NCBI GenBank assembly: GCA_034423115.1
Contig: DAOUJD010000055.1
Location: 1-64,000, forward strand
Length of the DNA stretch: 64,000 nucleotides
From: Bin87 sp034423115
GTDB taxonomy: Bacteria; Chloroflexota; Dehalococcoidia; Lucifugimonadales; UBA3495
Reading direction: 5' to 3'
A model generated the notes under the pieces. The model had not been told where the DNA came from. It made no database searches and worked only from the letters and a program-made list of their open reading frames with translations. A program made the position numbers and the translations under genes. Below, one piece after another: positions 16,908-25,021 of the stretch (within the stretch, counting starts at the first letter, position 1; every line of letters begins with the position of its first letter).

Positions 16908-17698
16908 TAAGTTTTCTGCACACGCTTCCGACGGCGCTACTGTCAACGGTGTTTGACGTGGCTCCCATCATCGCGGTTCTAACTCTGTTTCAGGTCTTCG
17001 TGCTGCGACGGCGGCTGCCCAACCTGCGCCGGACGGCAGCCGGGCTGGTGTGCGTCCTGCTGGGCCTGGCCCTTTTCCTGGTCGGCCTTGAAAACGCGCT
17101 GTTCCCCATCGGGGAAACCATGGCGCGCCAGCTCACCGCGCATGCCGCAACCGGCGCGATCAGCGCAGCCGGCGGCGTGGATTGGCGCGACTACCTGCTG
17201 GTGTACGCCTTCGGCGCGGCCATCGGCTTCGCAACCACGGTGGCGGAGCCATCACTCATCGCCGTGGCCATCAAGGCCGAAGAGGTATCGGGGGGAACGA
17301 TCAATGCCTGGGCCCTGCGGATCGCGGTGGCCGTGGGCGTCGCCATCGGCGTGTCCCTGGGGTGCTTCCGCATCGTTACCGGAACGCCCCTGCCCTGGTA
17401 CATCATGGCCGCCTACGCCATCGTCATCGTGCAAACCTTCCGGTCCAGCCGGACCATAATTCCCCTGGCTTACGACAGTGGAGGGGTCACCACGTCAACC
17501 GTTACCGTGCCGGTGGTGGCGGCGCTGGGCCTCGGGCTGGCCGCCAGCATTCCGGGCCGCAACCCGCTGATCGACGGTTTTGGTCTAATTGCCTTCGCCA
17601 GCGTTTTTCCTATAATGACCGTGCTGGGCTACGCCATCGCGGCGTCCTGGTGGGTTCGGTGGAGAACCCCCGGCGGCAGGGAGGGAGTAGAGGCATGA
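16904..17698 (+). CDS. DUF1538 membrane protein, second subunit (UmpA/UmpB-like)
   Basis: A 264-residue paralogue of the preceding protein with the same signatures: FATTVAEPSLIAVA, AYDSGGVTTSTVTVP and GRNPLIDGFGLIAFAS. It begins at the ATGA overlap with the first subunit and ends in another ATGA overlap with the P-II-like gene, so stoichiometric co-translation is likely. Two halves of an ion-antiporting unit is the expected role from the characterised DUF1538 pair; here that is inference by homology. Confidence 0.87.
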   Translation: MISFLHTLPTALLSTVFDVAPIIAVLTLFQVFVLRRRLPNLRRTAAGLVCVLLGLALFLVGLENALFPIGETMARQLTAHAATGAISAAGGVDWRDYLLVYAFGAAIGFATTVAEPSLIAVAIKAEEVSGGTINAWALRIAVAVGVAIGVSLGCFRIVTGTPLPWYIMAAYAIVIVQTFRSSRTIIPLAYDSGGVTTSTVTVPVVAALGLGLAASIPGRNPLIDGFGLIAFASVFPIMTVLGYAIAASWWVRWRTPGGREGVEA

Positions 17699-18045
17699 GA
17701 CTCAAGCTTATCGTCGCACTCGTCAGCGACGAGAAATCCGAAGTAGTGTTGGAGGCCGCCCGCGCCGGCGGCGCCACCGGCGCAACCATAATTTCCAGCG
17801 TGCGGGGTGAGGGCTTGCGTCCGGGAAAAACCTTCTTCGGTCTTCGCCTTGAGGCCATGCGAGACGTGCTGCTGTTCCTGGTGCTGGAAACTCGCGCCCG
17901 CGACATCCTGGAGCGTATTCGGGATGCGGCGCAGTTCGACACCGAACACGGGTCCGGTATCGCATTCCAACTGGATATCGAGGATGCGGTCGGCCTGGTG
18001 ACTCAACTGCCCACCATTCGAGAGGAATTGGAATACGATCTATGA
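17695..18045 (+). CDS. P-II-like signalling protein (GlnB superfamily)
   Basis: A 116-residue protein with the ferredoxin-like P-II fold pattern: MRLKLIVALVSDEKSEVVLEA at the N-terminus, a GATGATIISSVRGEG stretch where the T-loop begins, and the C-terminal GSGIAFQLDIEDAVGLVTQL. It lacks the tyrosine-containing T-loop of classical GlnB, so it probably senses something other than nitrogen status. It is coupled by ATGA overlaps to DUF1538 upstream and the CBS gene downstream. A regulator gating the membrane pair, in the way GlnK gates AmtB, is a reasonable inference. Confidence 0.82.
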   Translation: MRLKLIVALVSDEKSEVVLEAARAGGATGATIISSVRGEGLRPGKTFFGLRLEAMRDVLLFLVLETRARDILERIRDAAQFDTEHGSGIAFQLDIEDAVGLVTQLPTIREELEYDL

Positions 18046-18443
18046 GCGCGCGCGTCCCCACCAAAGTCGCGGACGTGATGAGTCCGCAACTCCATAGCAT
18101 CGACGGGCTGGCCACGGTGTCCGACGCCATTGCCCTGATGCAGCGGCACGATGTCGGCGCTCTGGCGGTGAACCGTCGGGACGAAACGGACGAGGTGGGG
18201 CTGCTGGTCGTCTCCGATATTGCCCAACACGTAATCGCCCAACACCGCTCTCCGGAACGGGTCAACGTGTATGAAATCATGTCCAAGCCAGCGCTGACCC
18301 TGCCGCCCGACATGTTGATCCGGTACGCGGTTCGGCTGCTGGTCCAGTTTCAAGTCTCCCGTGCCGTCGTGGTGGACAACAAACGGAACCCCGTCGGCTT
18401 CGTGACCATGCGCGACCTGATAATAGGACGCCAGGCAGAGTAA
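18042..18443 (+). CDS. Tandem CBS-domain protein
   Basis: A 133-residue protein composed of two CBS motifs: VADVMSPQLHSIDGLATVSDAIALM at the start and VYEIMSKPALTLPPDML followed by SRAVVVDNKRNPVGFVTMRDLI. CBS pairs bind adenine nucleotides such as ATP, AMP or c-di-AMP. As the last gene of the four-gene coupled run, it probably supplies a nucleotide-sensing input to the DUF1538 transporter. A 20-bp tandem repeat spans its stop codon. Confidence 0.88.
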   Translation: MSARVPTKVADVMSPQLHSIDGLATVSDAIALMQRHDVGALAVNRRDETDEVGLLVVSDIAQHVIAQHRSPERVNVYEIMSKPALTLPPDMLIRYAVRLLVQFQVSRAVVVDNKRNPVGFVTMRDLIIGRQAE

Positions 18444-18460
18444 TAGGACGCCAGGCGGAG
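18421..18460. repeat. Tandem 20-bp duplication over the CBS stop codon
   Basis: Two adjacent copies of TAATAGGACGCCAGGC plus AGAG or GGAG. The first copy encodes the last CBS residues; the stop TAA begins the second copy. Confidence 0.85.
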
Positions 18461-18512
18461 TAACAGCCGTCGGGATCGGTTTCGCCTCAGCGGATGCGCG
18501 ACGACGGTTGAA

Positions 18513-18909
18513 TCAGGCCCGGTAAGTGCCAGGGTAGATGGGCGGGGCGGGGTAGTCCTCACGGCGACCGGTATCGCCGTCCTGAATGATAAAGTCGCGG
18601 CGGTCGTGATACAGGCGGGCGCGGTTCAGAACTACCTCCCGTTCGTCATCGGGGTTATCCAGGACGGCCTTGATGGTGTCGGCGTCGGCCATGAACCAGT
18701 ATTTGTAGTCGCCGATGAAGACATAGTCCATCTGGCGCTTGAAGAAGTACCCGCGAAACGCCTCACCGTCGCGGACCCGCTGGCACACCGCCTGCATCAA
18801 TTCCCGCTCACCATCCTTACTTCAGCAGCACGTACTCGTGGGGCCACGTCTTGCGGAAGGTTATGGCCTCGCGCCAGGGCGCGGCGGCGATGCGATCGGT
18901 GAGTTTCAT
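18513..18909 (-). pseudogene. Small HEYV-type conserved gene with a one-base frameshift
   Basis: The segment starting ATG 18909 encodes 30 residues (ending WPHEYVLLK) and stops at 18817, while the adjoining frame from about 18815 to 18513 continues with DGERELMQAVCQRV and ends PGTYRA. An AAGTAAG where AAGAAG would be expected implies a one-base insertion; joined, the two give a protein of about 125 residues. The N-terminal PHEYV, the central GDYKYWFM and the VVLNRA motif recall a widespread small family of unknown function. ATG 18909 is coupled to the stop of the DUF4268 gene (ATGA), which supports it as the true start. A sequencing error could produce the same picture. Confidence 0.65.
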
Positions 18910-19916
18910 GAGGGTTCGTTAATGTTGTCTTCAGGAATCTCTAGATTTTGTGAAAAAGCTGTTTCGGTTTGGGTTGGTCCGACTATGGTTTGGAGACGGG
19001 GTTCAATTACTTCCCGAAGCCTGAGGAGGTTGTCAAACATCCACTGACGAGTGCGTTCCTGAAGATCATCCGGATCTCCAAAATGTGCTTCAGTTGTTGC
19101 GCAGATGCCAGGAATGTCCCAATCTTCATACCAATCCAGCGAAATGCCTGTCAGTTCCCTCTCGATCTGCTCTTTATCTTCGTAGAGAGCATCGAAAATT
19201 GATCGCTTGTGCTCTGTGACTCGGAACCCGACTGTCGCCAAATCATCGTCAGCATCGTGGACCAACATATAGAACATACCATCCAAACCACTGGGGTAAG
19301 TTCGATACCGAGAAACCCAACCGCCGTTCCTTGGAGAAATCGCGCCGATTCCTCGATCCATTAGCCTCTCGTTCAATGGTGCGTAGAACGCGCTGTAATA
19401 AGTATGTCTGTTAATTGAACCCGTGGATGACTCGCCTTTGGACCGATCAAGTCGTCCATTAGGCTCAACGACCAATTTGAACACCGGAGCAGGCGACGAT
19501 GCTCCTATGCGTACTGCGCTGACCTCTACGCCATATATCTCTGTATTGCCCTCACACGCTCGATTAAGCCAATTGAGTGCTCTTGTATGCGCGTCAGTAA
19601 ATTCCGGAGCGACCCAAATGATCACGCGGGCCTCGTGGTCAGCTCCATACTTTAGAATTCTGACGAAATGGTCGTCATCAGTAGCCCCCAACTGGTTTTC
19701 TACAATAACCGTGTTGCCCGAGTCGTCTTCCGCGAGGATGTCTGCGTATCCGCCAAATTTATACGCTTCTGTCTGAACCAAATCTAAAGCTAACCCGACA
19801 GCGTTACCCAGCAAATGCAAATTCTCTGCTAACCACGGAGTAAATTCTTGGCTTTCATGGCTCCAAACCGAACCCACAGGCACGGCTTCCAAGTTACCAA
19901 GTTCTGGTATTGGCAT
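18906..19916 (-). CDS. DUF4268-type restriction-endonuclease-like protein
   Basis: A 336-residue protein. The N-terminal half matches the PD-(D/E)XK module found with DUF4268: EFTPWLAENLHLLGNAVGL, then YADILAEDD and VIVENQLGATDDDHF, giving the D...E-x-Q catalytic core, followed by ARVIIWVAPEFTDAHTRAL. The C-terminal half carries the helical DUF4268-like region. Such proteins are orphan nuclease-like factors near restriction and defence loci. It is lower in GC than neighbours. It starts a minus-strand run with the frameshifted small gene downstream. A DNA-cleaving role is inferred from the fold. Confidence 0.75.
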   Translation of the reverse strand: MPIPELGNLEAVPVGSVWSHESQEFTPWLAENLHLLGNAVGLALDLVQTEAYKFGGYADILAEDDSGNTVIVENQLGATDDDHFVRILKYGADHEARVIIWVAPEFTDAHTRALNWLNRACEGNTEIYGVEVSAVRIGASSPAPVFKLVVEPNGRLDRSKGESSTGSINRHTYYSAFYAPLNERLMDRGIGAISPRNGGWVSRYRTYPSGLDGMFYMLVHDADDDLATVGFRVTEHKRSIFDALYEDKEQIERELTGISLDWYEDWDIPGICATTEAHFGDPDDLQERTRQWMFDNLLRLREVIEPRLQTIVGPTQTETAFSQNLEIPEDNINEPS

Positions 19917-19934
19917 ATCTATTCTCCCTTCATG

Positions 19935-20285
19935 CTAGGCCAGCAGCGCATCCAGAAAACGCTGACATTGCCTAAAACTGTTCCTGACCAAGTGGTCGGC
20001 GAGATGGACCCGGTAGAAATACCGATGCAGCGCCTCTCCGTTACCGAATCCTTCCCGCAAATCCACGTCCGGGAGGTGCGCATCTATTTCTGGTACGGCC
20101 CGTTTTATTTCAAAGTGAGAATTCAGTCGTGCCGACGTGTGCTGTGGGGCGATGTATTTTATGGCGTGTGCGACGGCGCCCCACATCATTTCAGCAGCGG
20201 TCAGCAGGTCGTCCAACTCAAACTCCAGCTCCGCCTTGCGTCGGCAACGTAGTGAAAGTTCGTAGTGGTCTGCTGAGCGCGTCAT
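19935..20285 (-). CDS. HEPN-like (PaREP1-type) small protein
   Basis: A 116-residue all-helical protein. The segment LDDLLTAAEMMWGAVAHAIKYIA resembles the PaREP1/HEPN helix (A-x-x-x-WGA-x-x-A-x-K), and ALHRYFY matches the LH-x-x-FY motif shared by other HEPN-like genes of this window. It overlaps the upstream gene by one base (TGATG). HEPN proteins are frequently RNases or their inhibitors in toxin-antitoxin pairs. No nucleotidyltransferase partner is present, so the neighbouring gene may be the partner. Confidence 0.6.
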   Translation of the reverse strand: MTRSADHYELSLRCRRKAELEFELDDLLTAAEMMWGAVAHAIKYIAPQHTSARLNSHFEIKRAVPEIDAHLPDVDLREGFGNGEALHRYFYRVHLADHLVRNSFRQCQRFLDALLA

Positions 20286-20638
20286 CAGGCTGCCAGCAAA
20301 CGCGAAATAAACGAGCGTACTACTGGCTCGTAGAACGCCACGTCTTCCAAGTCCAACAAGTCCCCGTCGCCATTCCTGTGGTACTCGAGGGTAATCAAGT
20401 AGCCCGAAACCAGAGGAATCCCGGTTCGACGCTCCAAGCCGTCTATGAACGGCTCCACATCGTCGTAATCCAGCGACGGTAGCTTGTGACCGCGGGACGA
20501 TGCCGCCTGCTCTATCGCCGCCTCAGTGGCCTTCCAGAAGAACGTTGATGCCTCGCCGTGGTTGCCCCGCAGCAGGCTCAGGTCGGCCCGGTCAAGCAAT
20601 GATTGGATGTTTTCGGGGATGACATTTTTTGTGGTCAT
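20285..20638 (-). CDS. Small helical protein, probable partner of the HEPN-like gene
   Basis: A 117-residue protein with the opening helix SLLDRADLSLLRGNHGEASTFFWKATEAAIEQAA, reminiscent of PaREP1/HEPN helices (GN-x-GEA-x-x-x-FWKA), and a C-terminal SFISRLLAA helix. It begins with a clear ribosome site (GAGAGGAACG) and is coupled to the next gene by TGATG. The two may form a hetero-oligomer. Function unknown. Confidence 0.6.
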   Translation of the reverse strand: MTTKNVIPENIQSLLDRADLSLLRGNHGEASTFFWKATEAAIEQAASSRGHKLPSLDYDDVEPFIDGLERRTGIPLVSGYLITLEYHRNGDGDLLDLEDVAFYEPVVRSFISRLLAA

Positions 20639-20659
20639 CGTTCCTCTCCAGTTAACGGC

Positions 20660-20687
20660 GTAAGGGCGGATATTCGTCCGCCCTTAC
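20660..20687. repeat. Palindromic GTAAGGGCGGA repeat
   Basis: An 11-bp stem GTAAGGGCGGA/TCCGCCCTTAC with a six-base loop, between the HEPN-like pair and the molybdopterin gene. Related in form to the GTAGGGGCG palindromes at 14828 and 35109. Confidence 0.75.
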
Positions 20688-20714
20688 ATCTTACCAGCCG
20701 CATTTGCAGCCGGA

Positions 20715-23048
20715 TCAGCCGCCGTTCTGCTCCCACAGCGCTTCCAGCACTGCGCCGGGGTTCATGGGGAGGTTGGTCAGGCGGACGCCGGTGGCGTCGT
20801 GGATGGCGTTGGCGATGGCGGCCATGGGCGGCACGATGGGCACCTCTCCCACGCCGCGCACGCCGTAGGGATGCCCTGGGTTGGGCACCTCCACCACCAC
20901 CGTGTCGATCATGGGCAGGTCCAACGCGGTGGGCATGCGGTAGTCCAGGAAGCTGGAATTCTGCATGTGCTCGTCGTCGTTGAAGAAGTACTCCTCGTTG
21001 AGCGCCCAGCCGATGCCCTGCACCGCGCCGCCCTGGATCTGACCCTCCACGTAGGACGGGTGGATCGCCGTGCCAGCGTCCTGGATGGCGGTGTAGCGCA
21101 GGATGTCCACCTTGCCGGTTTCCTCGTCCACCGCCACGTCGGCGATGTGCAGCGCGTAGGCTCCGCCGACGCCGGTGGGAGACACGTTTGCACGTCCGAC
21201 GATGGGGCCGCCCGTGCCGTTGAGGCGGGACGCCAACTGCCGGAAGGTGAAGCGAAGCTCAGGCTCCGACTTGTGCTGGATCACGCCACCTTCGTACTCG
21301 ACGTTCTCGGGGTCTATGTCCCAGATGCGGGCGGCGCGATTGATCATCTGCTGTTTCACGTCCTGGGCCGCCTCGTAGGATGCCCAGCCGGTCTTGAAGG
21401 CGACGCCGCTGCCGCCGGTCATGGAGGTCCAGCCGATGGAGTTGGTGTCGCCCACGGCGGGGGCCACGTCCTCGGCGGCCAGGCCCAGAACCTCGGCGAC
21501 GTGCATGGCGGCCACGGCGCGGCTGCCGCCGATGTCGGGCGAACCCTCCACCAGGCTCACGGTGCCGTCGCCCAGCACGCTGACGATGGCGCTGGCGGGG
21601 CCGGTGCCGTTGAACCAGAAGCCGCCGGCGATGCCGCGCCCGACCTTCTTGCCCTCGGCTTCGGGCGAGCGGTCGATGGGAGCGTTCCAGTGGTCGTGCT
21701 CCCGAGCGGCCTGCACGGTCTCAATCCAGCCGATGCTGCCGAACTGCGGGCCGGTTACGCGGCGGTCGCCCTGCTTGGCGCCGTTCTGAGTTCGGAAGTC
21801 CAGCTTGTCCATGCCGATCTGTTCGCAGATCTCGTCGACCACCGACTCCACGGCGAAGGCCGCGGCTGGTGAGCCGGGGGCGCGGTAGGCCGCCGTCTTG
21901 GGGTGGTTCAGCACCACGTCGGCCGCTTCGATCTTGCCGTTCTCGATGTTGTAGCAGGACAGGGCGCACTGGGCTCCCGGATTCACGGGTGAGCCGGGGA
22001 ACGCGCCTGCCTCGTAGTACAGCGAGACGTCGGCGGCGGTGATCTTGCCGTCGTTGGTCGCGCCCATCTTCACCCGCAGGTAGCCGCCCGAGGTTGGGCC
22101 CGTGCCCTCGAAAACCTCGGTGCGGGACATCTGGATCTTCACGGGACGGCCGGTCTTCTTGGACAGCACCGCCGCGACGGGTTCCAGGTACACGAGCGTC
22201 TTGCCGCCGAATCCGCCGCCGATCTCCAGCTGGGTCACCAGCACCTTGGATACCGGCATGCCCAGGATGGTGGACGTCTGGTCGCGGACGTTGAAGTGTC
22301 CCTGGCTGCTGCACCAGATGTGCAGAGTGTCGTCGGCGTTCCAGAGCGCGGTGGCCGCATGGGGCTCGATGTAGCCCTGGTGGACGGCCTTGGTGCGGAA
22401 CTCGCGCTCGATGACAACGTCGGCGGCGGCGAAGCCCGCCTCCAGGTCGCCGATCTCGTAGAAGTAGCGATTGGGCACGTTGCCCACCTTGCCGTCGTCG
22501 CCCTCGCCCAGCAGTCCGCCGGGGCGGACGTTGGGGTCGTTGAGGTTGGCGAGGCGCTCGTGGACCAGCGGGGCGTCGTCGCGCATGGCCTCCAGCACGT
22601 CCTGCACCGGCGTGAGCACCTCGTACTCCACGTCGATGAGGGCCAGGGCCAGCTCGGCCTCGTGTGCGCTGTCGGCGGCGACAGCCGCAATAGCGTGTCC
22701 TTTGTACAGGGCCTTCTCGGCGGCCAGGCAGTTGTTGCTCAGGAACTTGGGGTTGATCATCGCGCCTTCGCCCAGGTCCAGCACGCGCCCACCGGCTTGC
22801 GGCAAGTCGGCGGCGGTGGCGACGGCGTGGACGCCGGGCATGGCCTCGGCCTTGCTGGTGTCGATGCTCTTGATGCGGGCGTGGGCGTGGGGGCTGCGCA
22901 GGATCTTGGCGTGGAGCATGCCGGGCAGGTTGAGGTCGGCGCCGTACTGCGCGCGGCCGGTCACCTTGTCGGTGCCGTCGTGGCGGACAGGCCGGCTGCC
23001 GATTACACTGTAGCCCTCGGTGGCGGCGGATCGCTGGGTCGTCGTCAT
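20715..23048 (-). CDS. Xanthine dehydrogenase family molybdopterin-binding subunit (CoxL-like)
   Basis: A 777-residue large subunit of the xanthine oxidase/CO dehydrogenase family. Visible markers are the N-terminal VTGRAQYGADLNLPGMLHAKILRSP, the central EIGGGFGGK molybdopterin motif, AAYRAPGSPAAAFAVES, and the C-terminal GVRGVGE motif with the catalytic glutamate E735. The CoxL CSFR loop that marks true CO dehydrogenase is not present. FAD (CoxM) and 2Fe-2S (CoxS) subunit genes are absent on both sides, which is unusual because the three normally form an operon. The substrate, probably an aromatic or heterocyclic compound or aldehyde, is unknown. Confidence 0.88.
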   Translation of the reverse strand: MTTTQRSAATEGYSVIGSRPVRHDGTDKVTGRAQYGADLNLPGMLHAKILRSPHAHARIKSIDTSKAEAMPGVHAVATAADLPQAGGRVLDLGEGAMINPKFLSNNCLAAEKALYKGHAIAAVAADSAHEAELALALIDVEYEVLTPVQDVLEAMRDDAPLVHERLANLNDPNVRPGGLLGEGDDGKVGNVPNRYFYEIGDLEAGFAAADVVIEREFRTKAVHQGYIEPHAATALWNADDTLHIWCSSQGHFNVRDQTSTILGMPVSKVLVTQLEIGGGFGGKTLVYLEPVAAVLSKKTGRPVKIQMSRTEVFEGTGPTSGGYLRVKMGATNDGKITAADVSLYYEAGAFPGSPVNPGAQCALSCYNIENGKIEAADVVLNHPKTAAYRAPGSPAAAFAVESVVDEICEQIGMDKLDFRTQNGAKQGDRRVTGPQFGSIGWIETVQAAREHDHWNAPIDRSPEAEGKKVGRGIAGGFWFNGTGPASAIVSVLGDGTVSLVEGSPDIGGSRAVAAMHVAEVLGLAAEDVAPAVGDTNSIGWTSMTGGSGVAFKTGWASYEAAQDVKQQMINRAARIWDIDPENVEYEGGVIQHKSEPELRFTFRQLASRLNGTGGPIVGRANVSPTGVGGAYALHIADVAVDEETGKVDILRYTAIQDAGTAIHPSYVEGQIQGGAVQGIGWALNEEYFFNDDEHMQNSSFLDYRMPTALDLPMIDTVVVEVPNPGHPYGVRGVGEVPIVPPMAAIANAIHDATGVRLTNLPMNPGAVLEALWEQNGG

Positions 23049-23190
23049 GGTTCACCTCGTAGCGGCGTCAATGGGTGTGTGCGTGATGGCGGCATCTTAA
23101 CATATCGTCCAACTGAATGGCCAAAATCGAGAAACCTACGATCCTGATAGTCCAACGCCCTCGAGCCGGCCGGGAGAGGATGCCTGCACG

Positions 23191-23616
23191 TCAAAGCCCA
23201 GTAATAACGATACTGAGCACGGTGATTATGATGCCCGCGATGATCACGCCGCCGATCCAGCGACTTTCGCGCCGGATGCTAGCGTTGTTGGCATGCATCT
23301 CGCTACGTAGAGCGTTAATCTCTCCACGCAGGCTCGCGTCGCCGGCGCTCATCTCCTCGCGGAGGCTGGCATTGTTGGTGTTCATCTCCTCGCGGAGGCT
23401 GGCGTTGTTGGCGTTCATCTCCTCGCGCAGGCTGGCGTTGTTGGCGTTCATCTCTTCGCGGAGACCTCGTACTTCGCCGCGCACGCCTTGTATATCTTCG
23501 TGCAGTCTGTCCAGCCTTCGGGAGATGTCGGCGAAGCGTTCGATGTGGTCGGCCAATCGCTCATTAACCTGCTCGTAGGCACCTTCGAGTCGACTGAGAC
23601 GGCTTTCGGTAGTCAT
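23191..23616 (-). CDS. Coiled-coil protein with C-terminal membrane anchor
   Basis: A 141-residue protein. The N-terminal 55 residues form an amphipathic coiled coil (RLSRLEGAYEQVNERLADHI), the middle contains repeats of the 11-residue unit REEMNANNASL, and the C-terminus is one transmembrane helix (WIGGVIIAGIIITVLSIVI). The repeats are encoded by a near-perfect 33-bp DNA tandem. A tail-anchored cytoplasmic coiled coil is likely; I recognise no enzymatic domain. Confidence 0.65.
   Translation of the reverse strand: MTTESRLSRLEGAYEQVNERLADHIERFADISRRLDRLHEDIQGVRGEVRGLREEMNANNASLREEMNANNASLREEMNTNNASLREEMSAGDASLRGEINALRSEMHANNASIRRESRWIGGVIIAGIIITVLSIVITGL
23349..23463. repeat. 33-bp tandem repeat inside the coiled-coil gene
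   Basis: Three full units (23349, 23382, 23415) and a partial fourth of TCATCTCCTCGCG plus 20 more bases, in frame. They encode the REEMNANNASL repeats. Confidence 0.85.
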
Positions 23617-23730
23617 AGTTCACTCTCCCGGACTGGAGATGATTATACCGACTGATCGTATCGGCAGGTAGTGAGAGTTTTCCAGAGCATTGGACTGCGG
23701 CGGCAGCGCGTCGATTATGGTAACGTGCGC

Positions 23731-23736
23731 TATAAT
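23731..23736 (+). promoter_or_regulatory. Possible -10 box (TATAAT) for the CoA-transferase run
   Basis: TATAAT 61 bases upstream of ATG 23798; no clear -35 element. Confidence 0.35.
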
Positions 23737-23797
23737 AACGTGGCGTAAAGTGAGAGAGCAGTATGCGCAGTACTGCCGGCGGAGGTATTGCTGGATT

Positions 23798-24991
23798 ATG
23801 AAACCACTGGAAGGCATCAAGGTGCTCGACTTGACCCGCGCGTTGGCCGGTCCCTTCTGCGCCCTCATGCTGGGCGACTACGGCGCGGACGTAATCAAGA
23901 TCGAACGTCCCGGCGTCGGCGACGACACCCGCAAGTGGGGCCCTCCTTTCATCGGCGAAGAGTCCGCGTACTTCCTCAACGTCAACCGCAACAAGCGCAG
24001 CCTGACGCTGAACCTGCGCGATGAGAAGGCGCAGCAGGTCTTCCTGCAACTGGCCGCCGACGCCGACATCATCGTTGAAAACTTCACGCCCGACGTGATG
24101 CCCAACTTCAACCTGGCCTACGAGGACGTGAAGAAGGTCAACCCCGCCATCATCTACTGCTCCATCTCCGGTTTCGGCGCCACCGGGCCCTACCGCAATC
24201 GCCCGGCCTACGACCAGATCATGCAGGGCATCAGTGGCCTGATGAGCATCACGGGCGACCTGGGCGGCGACCCGCAGAAGGTCGGCATTGCCGTTTCCGA
24301 CATCGGCGCCGGCATGTGGGCAGCCTTCGCCGTCATGGCCGCGCTGCACCATCGCAATACCGCCGGCAACGGCGAGGGTCAGTACATCGACCTCTCCATG
24401 CTGGACGCGCAGGTGGCGTGGATGACCTATCAGGCCGGTTACTACTTCGCCACCGGTGAGGCTCCCAAGCGGCTGGGCGCAGCCCACCCCACGCTGGTCC
24501 CCTACCAGGCTTTCATGGGCAAAGACGGCAAGTACTTCAACGTGGCCGTGGGGTCCGACCGCCTGTGGGACCGGTTCTGCGAGGGCATCGACCGCATGGA
24601 CCTCCACGAGGATCCCGACTATGCCAGCAACGGCGTGAGGGTCAACAACCGCTCCAAGCTGGTGCCCCTGCTGCAGGAATACTTCCTCAAAAAGGACGCC
24701 GACGACTGGGTGGCCGACCTACAGGCCGTCAGCGTCCCGGCAGGCCCCATCAACGACCTGGCCGACGTTTTCAACGACGAGCAGGTGTTGCACCGGGAGA
24801 TGCTGCTGGAAATGCCGCACCCCACGCTGGGCAGCATCCAGCAGACCGGCCTGCCGATCAAGTTCTCCGAGACTCCCGGCGGCCTCGACCAGCCGCCGCC
24901 TCTCCTGGGCGAACACAACCACCAGATCCTCACCGGCCTGGGCTACTCGGACGCGGACGTGGACCAGATGGTCTCGTCGGGCGTCATCTGA
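23798..24991 (+). CDS. Family III CoA-transferase (CaiB/BaiF, formyl-CoA-transferase-like)
   Basis: A 397-residue family III CoA-transferase starting MKPLEGIKVLDLTRALAGPF, with GGAGG upstream. Hallmarks are GADVIKIERPGVGDDTRKWGPP, the NRNKRSLTLNL segment, and DLSMLDAQVAWM, where the aspartate forms the acyl anhydride intermediate. These enzymes move CoA between carboxylic acids in the cytoplasm, for example formate/oxalate or crotonobetaine. It is followed by an SDR-like gene and an M24 peptidase on the same strand, a likely catabolic operon. Confidence 0.92.
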   Translation: MKPLEGIKVLDLTRALAGPFCALMLGDYGADVIKIERPGVGDDTRKWGPPFIGEESAYFLNVNRNKRSLTLNLRDEKAQQVFLQLAADADIIVENFTPDVMPNFNLAYEDVKKVNPAIIYCSISGFGATGPYRNRPAYDQIMQGISGLMSITGDLGGDPQKVGIAVSDIGAGMWAAFAVMAALHHRNTAGNGEGQYIDLSMLDAQVAWMTYQAGYYFATGEAPKRLGAAHPTLVPYQAFMGKDGKYFNVAVGSDRLWDRFCEGIDRMDLHEDPDYASNGVRVNNRSKLVPLLQEYFLKKDADDWVADLQAVSVPAGPINDLADVFNDEQVLHREMLLEMPHPTLGSIQQTGLPIKFSETPGGLDQPPPLLGEHNHQILTGLGYSDADVDQMVSSGVI

Positions 24992-25021
24992 CCCGTTGAT
25001 CGTGCGAAGAGGGGTGGCTAG

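Noticed and set aside
18817..18909. A separate 30-residue peptide gene
   Set aside because: Its sequence continues naturally into the next frame after a one-base shift, so it is the start of one broken gene.
20799..21872. Long open frame on the plus strand opposite the molybdopterin gene
   Set aside because: It is a shadow of a gene with clear catalytic motifs on the other strand.
20715..23048. True CO dehydrogenase large subunit
   Set aside because: The CSFR-type active-site loop is not seen and the other two subunits are missing.
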